Source of the DNA: an uncultured Eubacterium sp.
GTDB taxonomy: Bacteria; Bacillota; Clostridia; Oscillospirales; Acutalibacteraceae
DNA length: 64,000 nucleotides
Reading direction: 5' to 3'
Assembly (NCBI GenBank): GCA_934561395.1
Contig: CAKTGF010000001.1
Location: forward strand, 372,001 to 436,000
Below the pieces are notes generated by a model. The model was not told where the DNA came from and ran no database searches. It was given only the letters and a program-made list of their open reading frames with translations. Within the stretch, counting starts at the first letter, position 1; every line of letters begins with the position of its first letter. The position numbers and the translations under genes were made by a program. This document shows positions 1 to 8,442 of the stretch, one piece after another.

Positions 1-92
1 CCTAAATCAATACCTATATCCCTTGAAAAAATCATTATATGTAATCTCACTTTCAGTCAAAATTTAAACTTAACATTCGCATTTACCGATAT

Positions 93-121
93 ATTATATA
101 ATATAAAATCTACAATCTCAA
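93..121 (-). promoter_or_regulatory. Sigma-A promoter reading left out of the window
   Basis: On the minus strand TTGAGA and TATAAT are separated by 17 bp. It lies beyond the terminator of the deacetylase gene and points out of the window, so it probably drives the next gene to the left. About 90 bases of AT-rich sequence to its left show no gene. Confidence 0.5.
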
Positions 122-160
122 CACATAATTTAAAAATTAATAATTTTTTAAACAAAAACA

Positions 161-186
161 GAGATTTCCGGCCAAGCGGAAATCTC
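161..186 (-). terminator. Intrinsic terminator of the deacetylase gene
   Basis: A perfect 10-bp stem GAGATTTCCG/CGGAAATCTC closes a 6-nt loop just past the stop codon. On the minus strand it is followed by a T-rich tract. Confidence 0.85.
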
Positions 187-204
187 CGACAGAAGTGTTT
201 GCCC

Positions 205-1065
205 TTAAATTTTCACGGTAAAGGTGTAACCCTGCTTTTTAACACCATCGATAACATCCCCTAAAATTTCAGCATTGGTTTTTGAAACCGCATGCAAAAG
301 CATAATTTCCCCCGGGTGGGTGGAATCTAAAATTGCCTTTAGGGTTGTTGTTTTGTCAGGCTGTGCATCAGGGTCCCAATCGGCATAAGCGTATGACCAA
401 AAAATGCTTTTATAACCCAAATCGTTTGCAACCCACAGCGCCTGCTGTGAAAATTCGCCCTTAGGGAATCTAAAATAACTCATTGTATAATCAAAATTAT
501 CCTTTAAGTATTTATGCAAATACTCAATTTCCTCCCTTTGAACATCCTCGGTTTGCTCATCCATGGTGTAGTGGCGATAGGTGTGATTACCCACAATATG
601 GCCCTCGTCTATCATGCGCTTTATCAGCTTTGGGTTATCCTTTGCAAAATCATAGGTAACAAAGAATATCGCTTTAACATTTTTTGCCTTTAAAGTGTCT
701 AAAATAGCGGGTGTATAGCCGTTTTCATAGCCCTCGTCAAAGGTTAAGCAAATTTCCTTTTCATTTTGCAAAAGCCAGTTTCCGCCGTATTTTTCATACT
801 GCTTTTGCAAATTAACAGGGTCGGTGGGCTGCTGATGATTTGTAATATTTCCCGGCCCCCAAACCACCTTTTCCCGTGACAAATCATTGCTGCCTGCCAC
901 CGGGTCCGCAACAGGCGTAGTGGTGTCCGATTGGTCGGCGGTTGTGCCTGTTGTATTACTGTTTGTATTATTTTCGGTAGCTTTTGGCTGCTCAACCTTA
1001 ACCGTGCAGCCGCACAAGCCGAACAATAAAATGGCAGTTAATGCCAAACAAATTGTTTTTTTCAA
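205..1065 (-). CDS. pdaA: PdaA-like polysaccharide deacetylase lipoprotein
   Basis: Predicted NodB-type carbohydrate esterase that removes N-acetyl groups from peptidoglycan, in spores typically as a step toward muramic delta-lactam of the cortex. The 286 residues begin with a lipoprotein signal (hydrophobic run ending LFGLCGC), then a Ser/Thr/Asn-rich linker, then a NodB domain from about residue 100. The motif LTFDEGYENGYTP carries the catalytic Asp, and HIVGNHTYRH supplies the metal-binding His residues; TFDEGYENG is the form seen in PdaA rather than in general chitin deacetylases. The start is a TTG placed 7 nt after a strong GGGAGGT. It lies 74 bp downstream of prfB on the same strand. 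The PdaA assignment agrees with sporulation genes elsewhere in the window. Anchoring as a lipoprotein is inferred from the lipobox-like LCGC. Confidence 0.85.
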   Translation of the reverse strand: MKKTICLALTAILLFGLCGCTVKVEQPKATENNTNSNTTGTTADQSDTTTPVADPVAGSNDLSREKVVWGPGNITNHQQPTDPVNLQKQYEKYGGNWLLQNEKEICLTFDEGYENGYTPAILDTLKAKNVKAIFFVTYDFAKDNPKLIKRMIDEGHIVGNHTYRHYTMDEQTEDVQREEIEYLHKYLKDNFDYTMSYFRFPKGEFSQQALWVANDLGYKSIFWSYAYADWDPDAQPDKTTTLKAILDSTHPGEIMLLHAVSKTNAEILGDVIDGVKKQGYTFTVKI

Positions 1066-1139
1066 AATAAAAACCTCCCTTGTATTATTTTATAACAAGA
1101 GAGGCAATATATTATTGTTAAGTTTTAGCTTAAAAAATT

Positions 1140-2258
1140 TTAAGACTCGCTGTTTTCAATACTTTTCATTTTAAGATAAGCGTTGATAAAGCCGTCAATA
1201 TCGCCGTCCATAACAGCGGCAATATTTCCCATTTCAAAATTTGTTCTGTGGTCTTTAACCATTGTATATGGCATAAACACGTACGAGCGAATTTGCGAGC
1301 CCCATGCAATTTCCCTTTGCTCGCCCTTAATATCCTCGATTTTTTCAAGGTTTTCACGCTCTTTAATTTCAACCAGTTTTGATTTAAGCATGCGCATTGC
1401 AACTTCACGGTTTTGGTGCTGTGAACGCTCAATTTGGCATGAAACCACAACTCCTGTGGGTATGTGAGTAAGCCTTACCGCCGATGAGGTTTTGTTTACC
1501 TTTTGGCCGCCTGCACCCGAGGCACGGTAAACATCCATTTTAATATCCTCTTCACGGATTTCAACATCAACATCATCATCGATTTCGGGCATAACCTCAA
1601 GGGAAGCAAAGGAGGTGTGCCTTCTGCCCGAGGAATCAAAGGGAGAAACACGAACAAGCCTGTGAATACCCATTTCGCCGTGAAGATAGCCGTATGCGTT
1701 TTCGCCCTCAATTAAAATTGTTGCGCTTTTAATGCCTGCAACATCGCCGTCAAGGTAATCAAGGGTAGAAACCTTGTATCCGTGGCGCTCACCCCAGCGG
1801 TTATACATTCTGAACAGCATTTCAGCCCAATCCTGAGCCTCCGTGCCGCCTGCGCCTGCATGGAAGGTTAAAATTGCGTTGCTGTCGTCAAACTCGCCGC
1901 TTAAAAGGGTTGAAAGAGTAAGGCTTTCAATGCGCTTTTCAATATCGTCAACAGAGGTGGTGCAATCGTCCAAAAGGTCGGTGTCCTCTTCCTCGTCTGC
2001 AAGCTCTATCATCATAAGAGCGTCGTCATAATCAGACCTTAAGCTTTCGTATGACTGTATTTTAGCTTTAAGTGAACCGATTTTTTGCATGGTTTTTTGG
2101 CTTGCTTCCATATTATCCCAAAAATCGGGCTTTGCGCTTACTTCCTCCAGCTGAGCAACATCCTCAACAAGAGAGTCAATATTCAGCGCCTCCTTAAGAT
2201 TTTCAATGGGCTTTTCAAATTGAGTAAGTCGTGATTTTAATTCTTCAAATTCAATCAT
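1140..2258 (-). CDS. prfB: Peptide chain release factor 2
   Basis: Class I release factor recognising UGA and UAA in the ribosomal A site. The 372-residue protein has the RF2 recognition tripeptide SPF (in RVSPFDSSG) and the catalytic GGQ loop (SGAGGQKVNKT). The start was placed at MIEFEELK, which follows GGAGAA; an upstream in-frame Met would add 33 non-homologous residues. In many bacteria prfB needs a +1 frameshift at an in-frame UGA near codon 25. Here the corresponding stretch (LKEALNIDSLVEDV) is read straight through with no stop, so the autoregulatory frameshift is absent. It has its own promoter in the divergent region. Confidence 0.97.
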   Translation of the reverse strand: MIEFEELKSRLTQFEKPIENLKEALNIDSLVEDVAQLEEVSAKPDFWDNMEASQKTMQKIGSLKAKIQSYESLRSDYDDALMMIELADEEEDTDLLDDCTTSVDDIEKRIESLTLSTLLSGEFDDSNAILTFHAGAGGTEAQDWAEMLFRMYNRWGERHGYKVSTLDYLDGDVAGIKSATILIEGENAYGYLHGEMGIHRLVRVSPFDSSGRRHTSFASLEVMPEIDDDVDVEIREEDIKMDVYRASGAGGQKVNKTSSAVRLTHIPTGVVVSCQIERSQHQNREVAMRMLKSKLVEIKERENLEKIEDIKGEQREIAWGSQIRSYVFMPYTMVKDHRTNFEMGNIAAVMDGDIDGFINAYLKMKSIENSES

Positions 2259-2297
2259 ATATTTTCTCCGTACCTTACTTATAAATATAACCAATAT

Positions 2298-2326
2298 ATT
2301 ATACGCTATCGGCGATAATTTTTCAA
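2298..2326 (-). promoter_or_regulatory. prfB promoter
   Basis: Minus strand TTGAAA, 17-bp spacer, TATAAT, ending about 40 bp before the prfB start. Confidence 0.65.
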
Positions 2327-2361
2327 GTTTAAAAACTGTTAACTTTATTTTAATCAAATAA

Positions 2362-2391
2362 TTGATTTTATATGCTTATATATAGTATAAT
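2362..2391 (+). promoter_or_regulatory. Promoter of the RING protein-CPBP-tadA operon
   Basis: TTGATT, 18-bp spacer, TATAAT on the plus strand, 45 bp ahead of the start codon, back to back with the prfB promoter. Confidence 0.6.
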
Positions 2392-2436
2392 ATCAGTTAA
2401 TTACAGATACCGCACACCTCATAAGGAGGATAGAAT

Positions 2437-3459
2437 ATGTCAAAATATGAAGGATACGAATGTCCTGTATGTAAAAAGCAATTTGAGGAGAGCGACGATA
2501 TAGTTGTTTGCCCCGAATGCGGCACTCCCCACCACAGGGAATGTTACAATTTGGTCGGTCACTGCGTGAACAGGGGCTTGCACAAATCAAATTATGACTT
2601 TGTTGAAGAAAACAAGGACCCTGTTGAGCCAAAAAAGCAAAATGACAACGCCGAAAAGGCGCAACCGTTTATTTTCGCTCCCTTTGATGCAAAGCAGCAG
2701 GAGGACAGCGCCGACAGCAACACCGAAAACAAGAATAACAGCGAGCAGCCATTTCAGCCTCCTTTCTTTTCCCCAATGAATATCAGCTTTGTCAACCCCT
2801 ACGAGGCTGACCGTGACACCATAGACGGCGAAAGCGTTGCAGATGTAGCGGCAACAGTAAAAACCAACGTGCCCCGTTTTGTATCAAAATTCAAAAAAAT
2901 GGAGCAAACCAAGAAAAAGTCAAGCTGGAATTGGGGCGCATTTTTCTTCGGCGCATATTATTACCTTTTCAGGAAAATGTATAAGCAGGGCGTTTTGCTT
3001 TTGTCAATAACAACGACTATTAGCTTTTTAACGGTATTTTTGTTGAATAAATTTGCACCTGAAACCTATCAGGCTTTCATGTCATTTGCCAACAGCGTTT
3101 TCAGCAATCGTGGCTCAATTGATTCAAGCCTGTCGGCACAAATTACCTCTGCGGCAGACTATTTAACCGCAAGTAGGATTTCAACAATTTGCTCGGGCGC
3201 AACATTATTCGTTAACATTATGGCAACCGTATTTGCAGATTATTCTTACAAAAAAACAGTTACCAGCATTATTAAAAATGTTGACGAGCAGTTAAACGAG
3301 GGCGCAACAATTGTGCAAAACCCAATGCTCGGCGGCTATGAAAACAATTTTAACGAAAAGCAGGTTCGTCAGCTTTATTTGTCTAAAAAAGGCGGAACAA
3401 CAATTCTTATTCCCCTTTTGGTTTATTTTATTTTAGACATTATAGTTTCATATATTTAA
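2437..3459 (+). CDS. Prokaryotic RING-finger/zinc-ribbon membrane protein with DUF2628-like domain
   Basis: Function unknown. The N-terminus has a treble-clef/RING-type zinc site: C9, C12, C25, C28, H32/H33, C36, H42 and C43 can be read directly, resembling the Prok-RING family. A Pro/Glu/Asn-rich linker (about residues 55-125) follows. The second half begins with WNWGAFFFGAYYYLFRKMY, the signature of DUF2628-type membrane proteins, and has three hydrophobic segments (near residues 185, 265 and the C-terminus). Strong AAGGAGG before the ATG. It is 38 bp upstream of a CPBP protease and probably co-transcribed with it. An adaptor or sensor role at the membrane is inference only. Confidence 0.7.
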   Translation: MSKYEGYECPVCKKQFEESDDIVVCPECGTPHHRECYNLVGHCVNRGLHKSNYDFVEENKDPVEPKKQNDNAEKAQPFIFAPFDAKQQEDSADSNTENKNNSEQPFQPPFFSPMNISFVNPYEADRDTIDGESVADVAATVKTNVPRFVSKFKKMEQTKKKSSWNWGAFFFGAYYYLFRKMYKQGVLLLSITTTISFLTVFLLNKFAPETYQAFMSFANSVFSNRGSIDSSLSAQITSAADYLTASRISTICSGATLFVNIMATVFADYSYKKTVTSIIKNVDEQLNEGATIVQNPMLGGYENNFNEKQVRQLYLSKKGGTTILIPLLVYFILDIIVSYI

Positions 3460-3497
3460 AACCCGGCAACACACACTACTTTTAAGGAAACAGAAAT

Positions 3498-4898
3498 ATG
3501 AAAGAACAAGAAAAATTTTATCCGCCATATATGACTGACCCGTCATTATCGGGCAATGATGAGCCGCAGCAAAACAACGGCTATCAGGGCTATGCACAGC
3601 CCGGGCAAAATATTTATGAGCCCGGAGCAAATGCTCAAAGCGGCAGTTATCAGCAGCCAAACGGCCAATATAACGGGCAATACTTTAATAATGGATACGG
3701 CAACGGCTATTATAATCCTTACAATCCGTATTCTGGCGGTCAGCCACAATATCAACAGCCGCCCTATCAACAGCCAAATATGAATTACGGCTACCAACAG
3801 CCTTATTACCGGGGCTACGGCGCACCTAATCAAACAAACGGCTTTAACAACTATATAAACAACTTCACTGAAAAATCAAAAATAAAGGCTAAAAAAAAGG
3901 GCCTTATAAACGCAGGTCTTATTTTAGGTGCAACCATAATCAGCTATATTATAGTACAGGTTATCGGTATCGGTATTTTAACCTTAATACCCGGCTTAAG
4001 CAATTTGTATGACACATCTGCGGCGGCACAAAGCTGTGTAAACATTGTTATTGTGCATGTTTTATCGCTGTTTGTTCCCTTTACTGTAATGTATGCCTTG
4101 TCACGCAAGTTTTATGTTGCACCACTTGTGCCCAACAAAAAGGTGGGTTTTAAAGACAGTTTAGGCTGGATTGGCTTTGGCATGGGCTGCTGCGTTGTGG
4201 CAGATTTTGTAGTTTCCTTTTTAAGCACCCTTGCAAAATCCGTAGGATATGAGCTAACCCAAAACTCACTGCTTGAACCCGACTCTGTCTTTGCCTGCGT
4301 GGCACTGGTATTTTCAACGGTAATTGCACCGGCAGTAATTGAGGAATATGCCTTCCGCTGCTGCTCGGTAGGTATTTTGCAAAAATACGGCAAGGGCTTT
4401 GCAGTGGTTGTTGTAAGCATTCTTTTTGGAATGATTCACGGCAACATTATTCAGTTTATCTTCGCAACCCTTGTGGGCTTGATTTTAGGATATATTACAA
4501 TTAAAACCGGCAATGTTTACATTGCAATGATTGTGCACGGCCTTAACAACAGCCTTTCAGTAGTATCCGACATTATCGGCTATGCCGCAAATGACACCCT
4601 GGCTGACAAAATAAGCACGGGCATGCTTTTGGCATTTATTCCACTGGGCATTATCGGCTTTGTTTATCTTTGCAAAAAGGGCATTATTTTAAAGAGAAAA
4701 ACCGCTGAATACAATGTGCTTGCAGACGGAACCGTTCAGGCTTTTTACACCCAACCTGAAGAGCCTAAGGAAAATAACGAAAGCAAGGACGATGTTAAGC
4801 TTTCCCTTGGCACAAAAATTCTTTGCGTGCTGCCGGGCTTTGCCATTTGTGCACCGTATTTTATTTTCAGCATTGTAACCACAATTGTTAAAAGCTGA
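3498..4898 (+). CDS. CPBP-family intramembrane glutamic protease
   Basis: Predicted CAAX-protease/bacteriocin-processing (CPBP, Abi) membrane protease. The first ~120 residues are low complexity, rich in Tyr, Gln, Asn, Gly and Pro. A hydrophobic core of about eight segments follows, with the family motifs EEYAFRCC (EExxxR, near residue 281), FGMIHGN (near 310) and HGLNN (near 347), which supply the catalytic Glu and His residues. A charged tail and a last hydrophobic segment end the protein. Its stop codon overlaps the tadA start by one base (TGATGG). Substrate unknown; neighbours do not include a bacteriocin. The long YQN-rich N-terminus is unusual and also precedes the membrane part in the upstream RING protein's style of architecture. 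Confidence 0.85.
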   Translation: MKEQEKFYPPYMTDPSLSGNDEPQQNNGYQGYAQPGQNIYEPGANAQSGSYQQPNGQYNGQYFNNGYGNGYYNPYNPYSGGQPQYQQPPYQQPNMNYGYQQPYYRGYGAPNQTNGFNNYINNFTEKSKIKAKKKGLINAGLILGATIISYIIVQVIGIGILTLIPGLSNLYDTSAAAQSCVNIVIVHVLSLFVPFTVMYALSRKFYVAPLVPNKKVGFKDSLGWIGFGMGCCVVADFVVSFLSTLAKSVGYELTQNSLLEPDSVFACVALVFSTVIAPAVIEEYAFRCCSVGILQKYGKGFAVVVVSILFGMIHGNIIQFIFATLVGLILGYITIKTGNVYIAMIVHGLNNSLSVVSDIIGYAANDTLADKISTGMLLAFIPLGIIGFVYLCKKGIILKRKTAEYNVLADGTVQAFYTQPEEPKENNESKDDVKLSLGTKILCVLPGFAICAPYFIFSIVTTIVKS

Positions 4899-5353
4899 TG
4901 GAAAACGAATTTATGAGAGCAGCCATTGAGCTGGCAAAGGAAAGCGAAAAGCAGGGCGAGGTGCCCGTGGGCGCTGTGGTGGTTAAAAACGGCACTATTG
5001 TGGGCACAGGCAAAAATCGCCGTGAAACAGGCAAAAATGCCCTTTATCACGCAGAAATTGAGGCTATTAATAACGCCTGCAAAAGCCTTGGCGGCTGGCG
5101 GTTATGGAACTGCGATTTATATGTAACTCTTGAGCCCTGCCCCATGTGTGCAGGAGCAATTATAAATTCAAGAATAAGGCGTGTGTATTTCGGCGCTTAT
5201 GACAACAAGGCAGGCTCGTTCGGCTCTGTCGCAAACTTTAATATGCTGCCCTATAACCACAAGCCTGAAATTTACGGCGGCATTATGGAGGACGAATGTT
5301 CCCAAATGCTGACTGATTTTTTTAAAACATTAAGAGAAAATCGTAAAGTTTAA
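4898..5353 (+). CDS. tadA: tRNA-specific adenosine deaminase
   Basis: Zinc deaminase that converts A34 to inosine in the anticodon of tRNA-Arg(ACG). The 151 residues match the family length. The zinc/catalytic motif HAEIEAINNA gives the His and proton-shuttling Glu, and EPCPMCAGAI the two Cys ligands. The start ATG overlaps the CPBP gene stop by one base, suggesting translational coupling; no separate ribosome site is obvious. Confidence 0.95.
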   Translation: MENEFMRAAIELAKESEKQGEVPVGAVVVKNGTIVGTGKNRRETGKNALYHAEIEAINNACKSLGGWRLWNCDLYVTLEPCPMCAGAIINSRIRRVYFGAYDNKAGSFGSVANFNMLPYNHKPEIYGGIMEDECSQMLTDFFKTLRENRKV

Positions 5354-5360
5354 AAAGTTA

Positions 5361-5386
5361 TACCCTATGCAAAATTGCATAGGGTA
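5361..5386. terminator. Bidirectional intrinsic terminator, tadA / pfkB
   Basis: A perfect 12-bp inverted repeat TACCCTATGCAA/TTGCATAGGGTA with a 2-nt centre lies between two convergent genes, with A-rich sequence on the left and TTTT on the right. Confidence 0.85.
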
Positions 5387-5389
5387 TTT

Positions 5390-6286
5390 TCAATACTTGT
5401 TCAGTATATTTTCAATTTCCTTTTTTGTAGCAAGGGTGTTGCTGAAAGCTGTTGCATTTGCACAGGCGCTTGCATAACGCAGAGCCTTGTGATAATCATT
5501 ATACTTTAAATACCCGGCAATAAAGCCTGCCACTGCACTGTCGCCACAGCCGGTGGTGTTTTTAACTTGGCCGTCAATAATCGGCTCCATATTAATATCG
5601 CCGTTTTCATCAAGCAAAAGCATGCCCTGATTGCCCATGCTTACCAAAACATTTTGTGCGCCCATTTTTTGCAAATCCTCCGCGGCTAAAATAATGTCAT
5701 CCTTATTATTAAGGTGCACCTCCATTAATTCCTCCAATTCAAAATTGTTGGGCTTAATTAAAAAGGGCTTGTATTTTAACATGCTGAAAAGGGGCTTGCC
5801 TGCGGTGTCAACAATCAACTTGGCGTTTTTTCTGTTAACACATTCCAATATCCGTTCATAGGCACTGTTACCCATTGACGAGGGAATACTGCCTGAAAGC
5901 ACAATATAATCATCATCGTTAATTGCTTTAAGCTTTTTTATTAACGCATGCTCGTCTTTAAAGGTAATTGTGGGGCCTGCGGCATTGATAACAAGGTTTT
6001 TTGCACCTGCAATTTTTACATTAATTCGTGTGTCCGCCTCTATTTTAACAAAATCCGTTGCAATTTTCTTTTCCTTAAGCAGGGCGCAAAGCCTGTCGCC
6101 GCTAAAGCCGCCCACAAAACCCAAGGCCTTGTTTTCAATACCCAACTCCGTTAACACGGCGCTGACATTTATGCCCTTTCCGCCGTAAAACACCGTTGTT
6201 TTATCGGCAATTTGAACATCTGCCCTAAGCTCGTTCAGCCGCATATAATAATCAAGCGCAGGATTCAGGGTTATAGTATATATCAT
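5390..6286 (-). CDS. PfkB-family hexose kinase, 1-phosphofructokinase-like
   Basis: Ribokinase-fold kinase for a phosphorylated ketohexose, most like FruK (fructose-1-phosphate to fructose-1,6-bisphosphate). The 298 residues start MIYTITLNPALDYY, typical of the FruK/LacC group. They contain the substrate-binding GGKGINVS (residues 35-42) and the C-terminal ATP/anion-hole motif TGCGDSAVAGF with the catalytic Asp. No fruA or fruR lies beside it, so tagatose-6-phosphate kinase cannot be excluded. It is separated from the upstream phosphatase by an inverted-repeat element and a terminator, so it is probably transcribed alone. Confidence 0.85.
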   Translation of the reverse strand: MIYTITLNPALDYYMRLNELRADVQIADKTTVFYGGKGINVSAVLTELGIENKALGFVGGFSGDRLCALLKEKKIATDFVKIEADTRINVKIAGAKNLVINAAGPTITFKDEHALIKKLKAINDDDYIVLSGSIPSSMGNSAYERILECVNRKNAKLIVDTAGKPLFSMLKYKPFLIKPNNFELEELMEVHLNNKDDIILAAEDLQKMGAQNVLVSMGNQGMLLLDENGDINMEPIIDGQVKNTTGCGDSAVAGFIAGYLKYNDYHKALRYASACANATAFSNTLATKKEIENILNKY

Positions 6287-6330
6287 AAAACCAGCCTTTC
6301 AAAAAATTTTATAATAATATTATAACCAAA

Positions 6331-6638
6331 AAAGGACTGCTTTGGGGCACACTGCATAAGGAAGTAATTGGTTTAAGCTTTCTGAGTTTTGCCCATTGCA
6401 CTATTAAAAAATCCCGTTAATACGCAAGTATTAACGGGATTTTGTTAATGCACACTGAACAAAATCAGTTTGCTTAAACTGCCTTGCACTCAAAAAGCCA
6501 AAGAAACAGATGAAAGACAAGGCATAATTTGCAGGGCAGGCTTGCCGCCTTCACTGTAAATTTAACGCAGTATTTCGCTGTTTATTTGCTTTTTTGAGCA
6601 TTTATTCCTTATGTAGTGCGCCCCTTTTGCAGTCCTTT
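6331..6638. mobile_element. MITE-like inverted-repeat element, copy 1
   Basis: This fills most of a 359-bp gap. The ends form imperfect terminal inverted repeats of about 34 bp: left AAAGGACTGC then GGGGCACACTGCATAAG, right the reverse complement of AAAGGACTGC then GGGGCGCACTACATAAG, with about six differences. No ORF of note lies inside. It encloses a perfect terminator hairpin. A shorter relative with the same GGGGCGCAC..GCATAAGGA core is at 50984-51068. Short non-coding element with inverted ends is seen; non-autonomous mobility is inference, and no target-site duplication was confirmed. Confidence 0.5.
6408..6443. terminator. Intrinsic terminator inside the inverted-repeat element
   Basis: Perfect 16-bp stem (AAAATCCCGTTAATAC and complement) around a GCAA tetraloop, with flanking A and T tracts. 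It probably ends the long leftward operon that finishes with the Cof-type phosphatase gene. Confidence 0.8.
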
Positions 6639-6645
6639 ACAATAC

Positions 6646-7506
6646 TTATTTTATGATTTCTTTTGCCATATCCTCCTCGGCCTTGCCGCTCATAATATAT
6701 TCGAGCAAATCGGCAACACAGCCGTAGTTACAATGGCAAGCCTCAAATTTGCAAATTTTATGAATTGAGGATGGAGCCTGACCTGCGCAGGCAGGCAACC
6801 CAACTGTTTTAAGCATATCCCAATCGTTATAATAATCGCCGATAGCGGCAACATGGCTTTTTTCAATTCCGAGCATATCAGCAAGCTTCATTATACCAAC
6901 GCCCTTGTGAGTGTCCTTTTGCAACATTTCAAGTGTCAATGCAGAGGAAAGCATAAAGTTTGCATCAGGATTTTCCATATTCTCAATAACCTTTTTCAGC
7001 TTGTTGATGGTAAAGGGGTTTGACCAAAATATTACCTTCATCCAGCCATCATTGGGTATTTCGTCAAAGGATTTAACATATTCGTGCTTGGCCTTGTCAA
7101 AATACATTGTGCTTTTTGACAGAAAGCCGCTTCTTACAACATAAACAAAATCGTCAAAATACACGCCGATGTCAACGCTTTTGAAAATTTCGTCAAATTC
7201 ATCGTATATGTACTTAACAAACTCCCTTCCTTTTGGCCCGATTGTGTTGCGCCAAAGCATTTTTCTTTCTTTATAATCATAAATGCCTGCGCCGTTAAGC
7301 ACAATTGCAGGTTGATTTGGTGTTATTCTGTTATAATTTCTTTCAAGGCTTGATTGAAGCCTTCCCGAAGCAAGGGTAAAATTGCCGCCACGGTCTGTAA
7401 ATTCCTTTATTGCGTTATAGTTTCTTTTGGGAAGCTTTCTTAATTTATTGTTAAGTGTGCCGTCAATATCAGAAACAACAAGCCAATTTTCAAATGTTTT
7501 CTCCAT
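6646..7506 (-). CDS. Cof-type HAD-superfamily phosphatase
   Basis: HAD subclass IIB sugar-phosphate or nucleotide phosphatase of unknown substrate. Motif I is VVSDIDGTLNN near residue 10 (nucleophile Asp), motif II is in TLASGR, and motif IV is GDYYNDWDML near residue 218, followed by the cap/core ending. The length of 286 is normal for the family. It lies 12 bp downstream of the rluD-like gene and is the last gene of the long leftward operon. Confidence 0.88.
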   Translation of the reverse strand: MEKTFENWLVVSDIDGTLNNKLRKLPKRNYNAIKEFTDRGGNFTLASGRLQSSLERNYNRITPNQPAIVLNGAGIYDYKERKMLWRNTIGPKGREFVKYIYDEFDEIFKSVDIGVYFDDFVYVVRSGFLSKSTMYFDKAKHEYVKSFDEIPNDGWMKVIFWSNPFTINKLKKVIENMENPDANFMLSSALTLEMLQKDTHKGVGIMKLADMLGIEKSHVAAIGDYYNDWDMLKTVGLPACAGQAPSSIHKICKFEACHCNYGCVADLLEYIMSGKAEEDMAKEIIK

Positions 7507-7518
7507 ATATTCTCCTAA

Positions 7519-8442
7519 CTAATGTCTGCTGTTGAGATAAGACAAAAAGTTTACAAAGTAATCGGGCAACGGTGCCTCAAACTCAAGCCACTGCCCTGTT
7601 ATAGGGTGCTCAAAACCAATTTGCTTTGCATGCAGGCACTGGCCGTTAAGGCTTTTAATAACCTTTTTGGGCCCATAAACCTCGTCCCCTGCAATAGGGT
7701 GGCCGATTGATGCCATGTGTACCCTAATTTGGTGGGTACGCCCTGTTTCAAGTATGCAGCGAATGTGGGTAAAATCCCCAAAACGCTGAATTACACTGTA
7801 ATGGGTGGTGGCGGGTTTTGAATTTTTCATAGTTACCGCCATTTTTTTTCTGTCGTTAGGATTTCTGCCTATGGGTGCGTTAACGGTTCCGCCGTTGTCC
7901 TTTATATTGCCGTAAACCACAGCCTCATAGGCCCGTGAAAAGCTGTGCTCCTTAATTTGCTCAGCCAATCCAAGGTGGGCTGCATCGTTTTTTGCAACAA
8001 TCAAAAGCCCGGAGGTATCCTTATCAATTCTATGCACAATTCCCGGGCGAACAACACCGTTTATACCCGAAAGGCTGTCGCCGCAATGGTATAAAAGGGC
8101 ATTAACAAGGGTGCCGTTCCAATTTCCGTTGGCAGGATGAACAACCATACCTTTGGGCTTGTTGACAACAAGCAGATCGCTGTCCTCATAAACAATATCA
8201 AGGGGTATATTTTCCGCAACCGCCTCCATGGGTTTTGCATCGGGAACAATTACACATATTTTATCGTTAATTTTGCACTTGTAATTTTTGTTGCAGGGGT
8301 TGGAATTAATGGTAACTCCGCCCTCGTCAATAATTTTTTGTATTGCCGAACGGGTAAAGCCGCAGGTGCTGTCGGTAATAAATTTATCAAGCCTAACGCC
8401 TGCCGAGTTTTCGTCAACAACAAGGTCAAACTGCTCACTCAT
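7519..8442 (-). CDS. rluD: RluD-type 23S rRNA pseudouridine synthase
   Basis: Pseudouridine synthase for 23S rRNA (RluA/RluD family). The 307 residues comprise an S4 RNA-binding domain (about 15-75) and a catalytic domain with HRIDKDTSGLLIVAK, whose Asp is the nucleophile, and GRTHQIRVH. The chosen start MSEQFDLVV overlaps the end of lspA by 8 bp; the longer reading frame would run through lspA and has no family similarity. lspA-rluD adjacency is common in Firmicutes. Which uridines are modified cannot be told from sequence alone. Confidence 0.92.
   Translation of the reverse strand: MSEQFDLVVDENSAGVRLDKFITDSTCGFTRSAIQKIIDEGGVTINSNPCNKNYKCKINDKICVIVPDAKPMEAVAENIPLDIVYEDSDLLVVNKPKGMVVHPANGNWNGTLVNALLYHCGDSLSGINGVVRPGIVHRIDKDTSGLLIVAKNDAAHLGLAEQIKEHSFSRAYEAVVYGNIKDNGGTVNAPIGRNPNDRKKMAVTMKNSKPATTHYSVIQRFGDFTHIRCILETGRTHQIRVHMASIGHPIAGDEVYGPKKVIKSLNGQCLHAKQIGFEHPITGQWLEFEAPLPDYFVNFLSYLNSRH

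Noticed and set aside
1140..2357. Longer prfB start 33 codons upstream
   Set aside because: The added residues do not fit the family and a good ribosome site lies just before the internal ATG.
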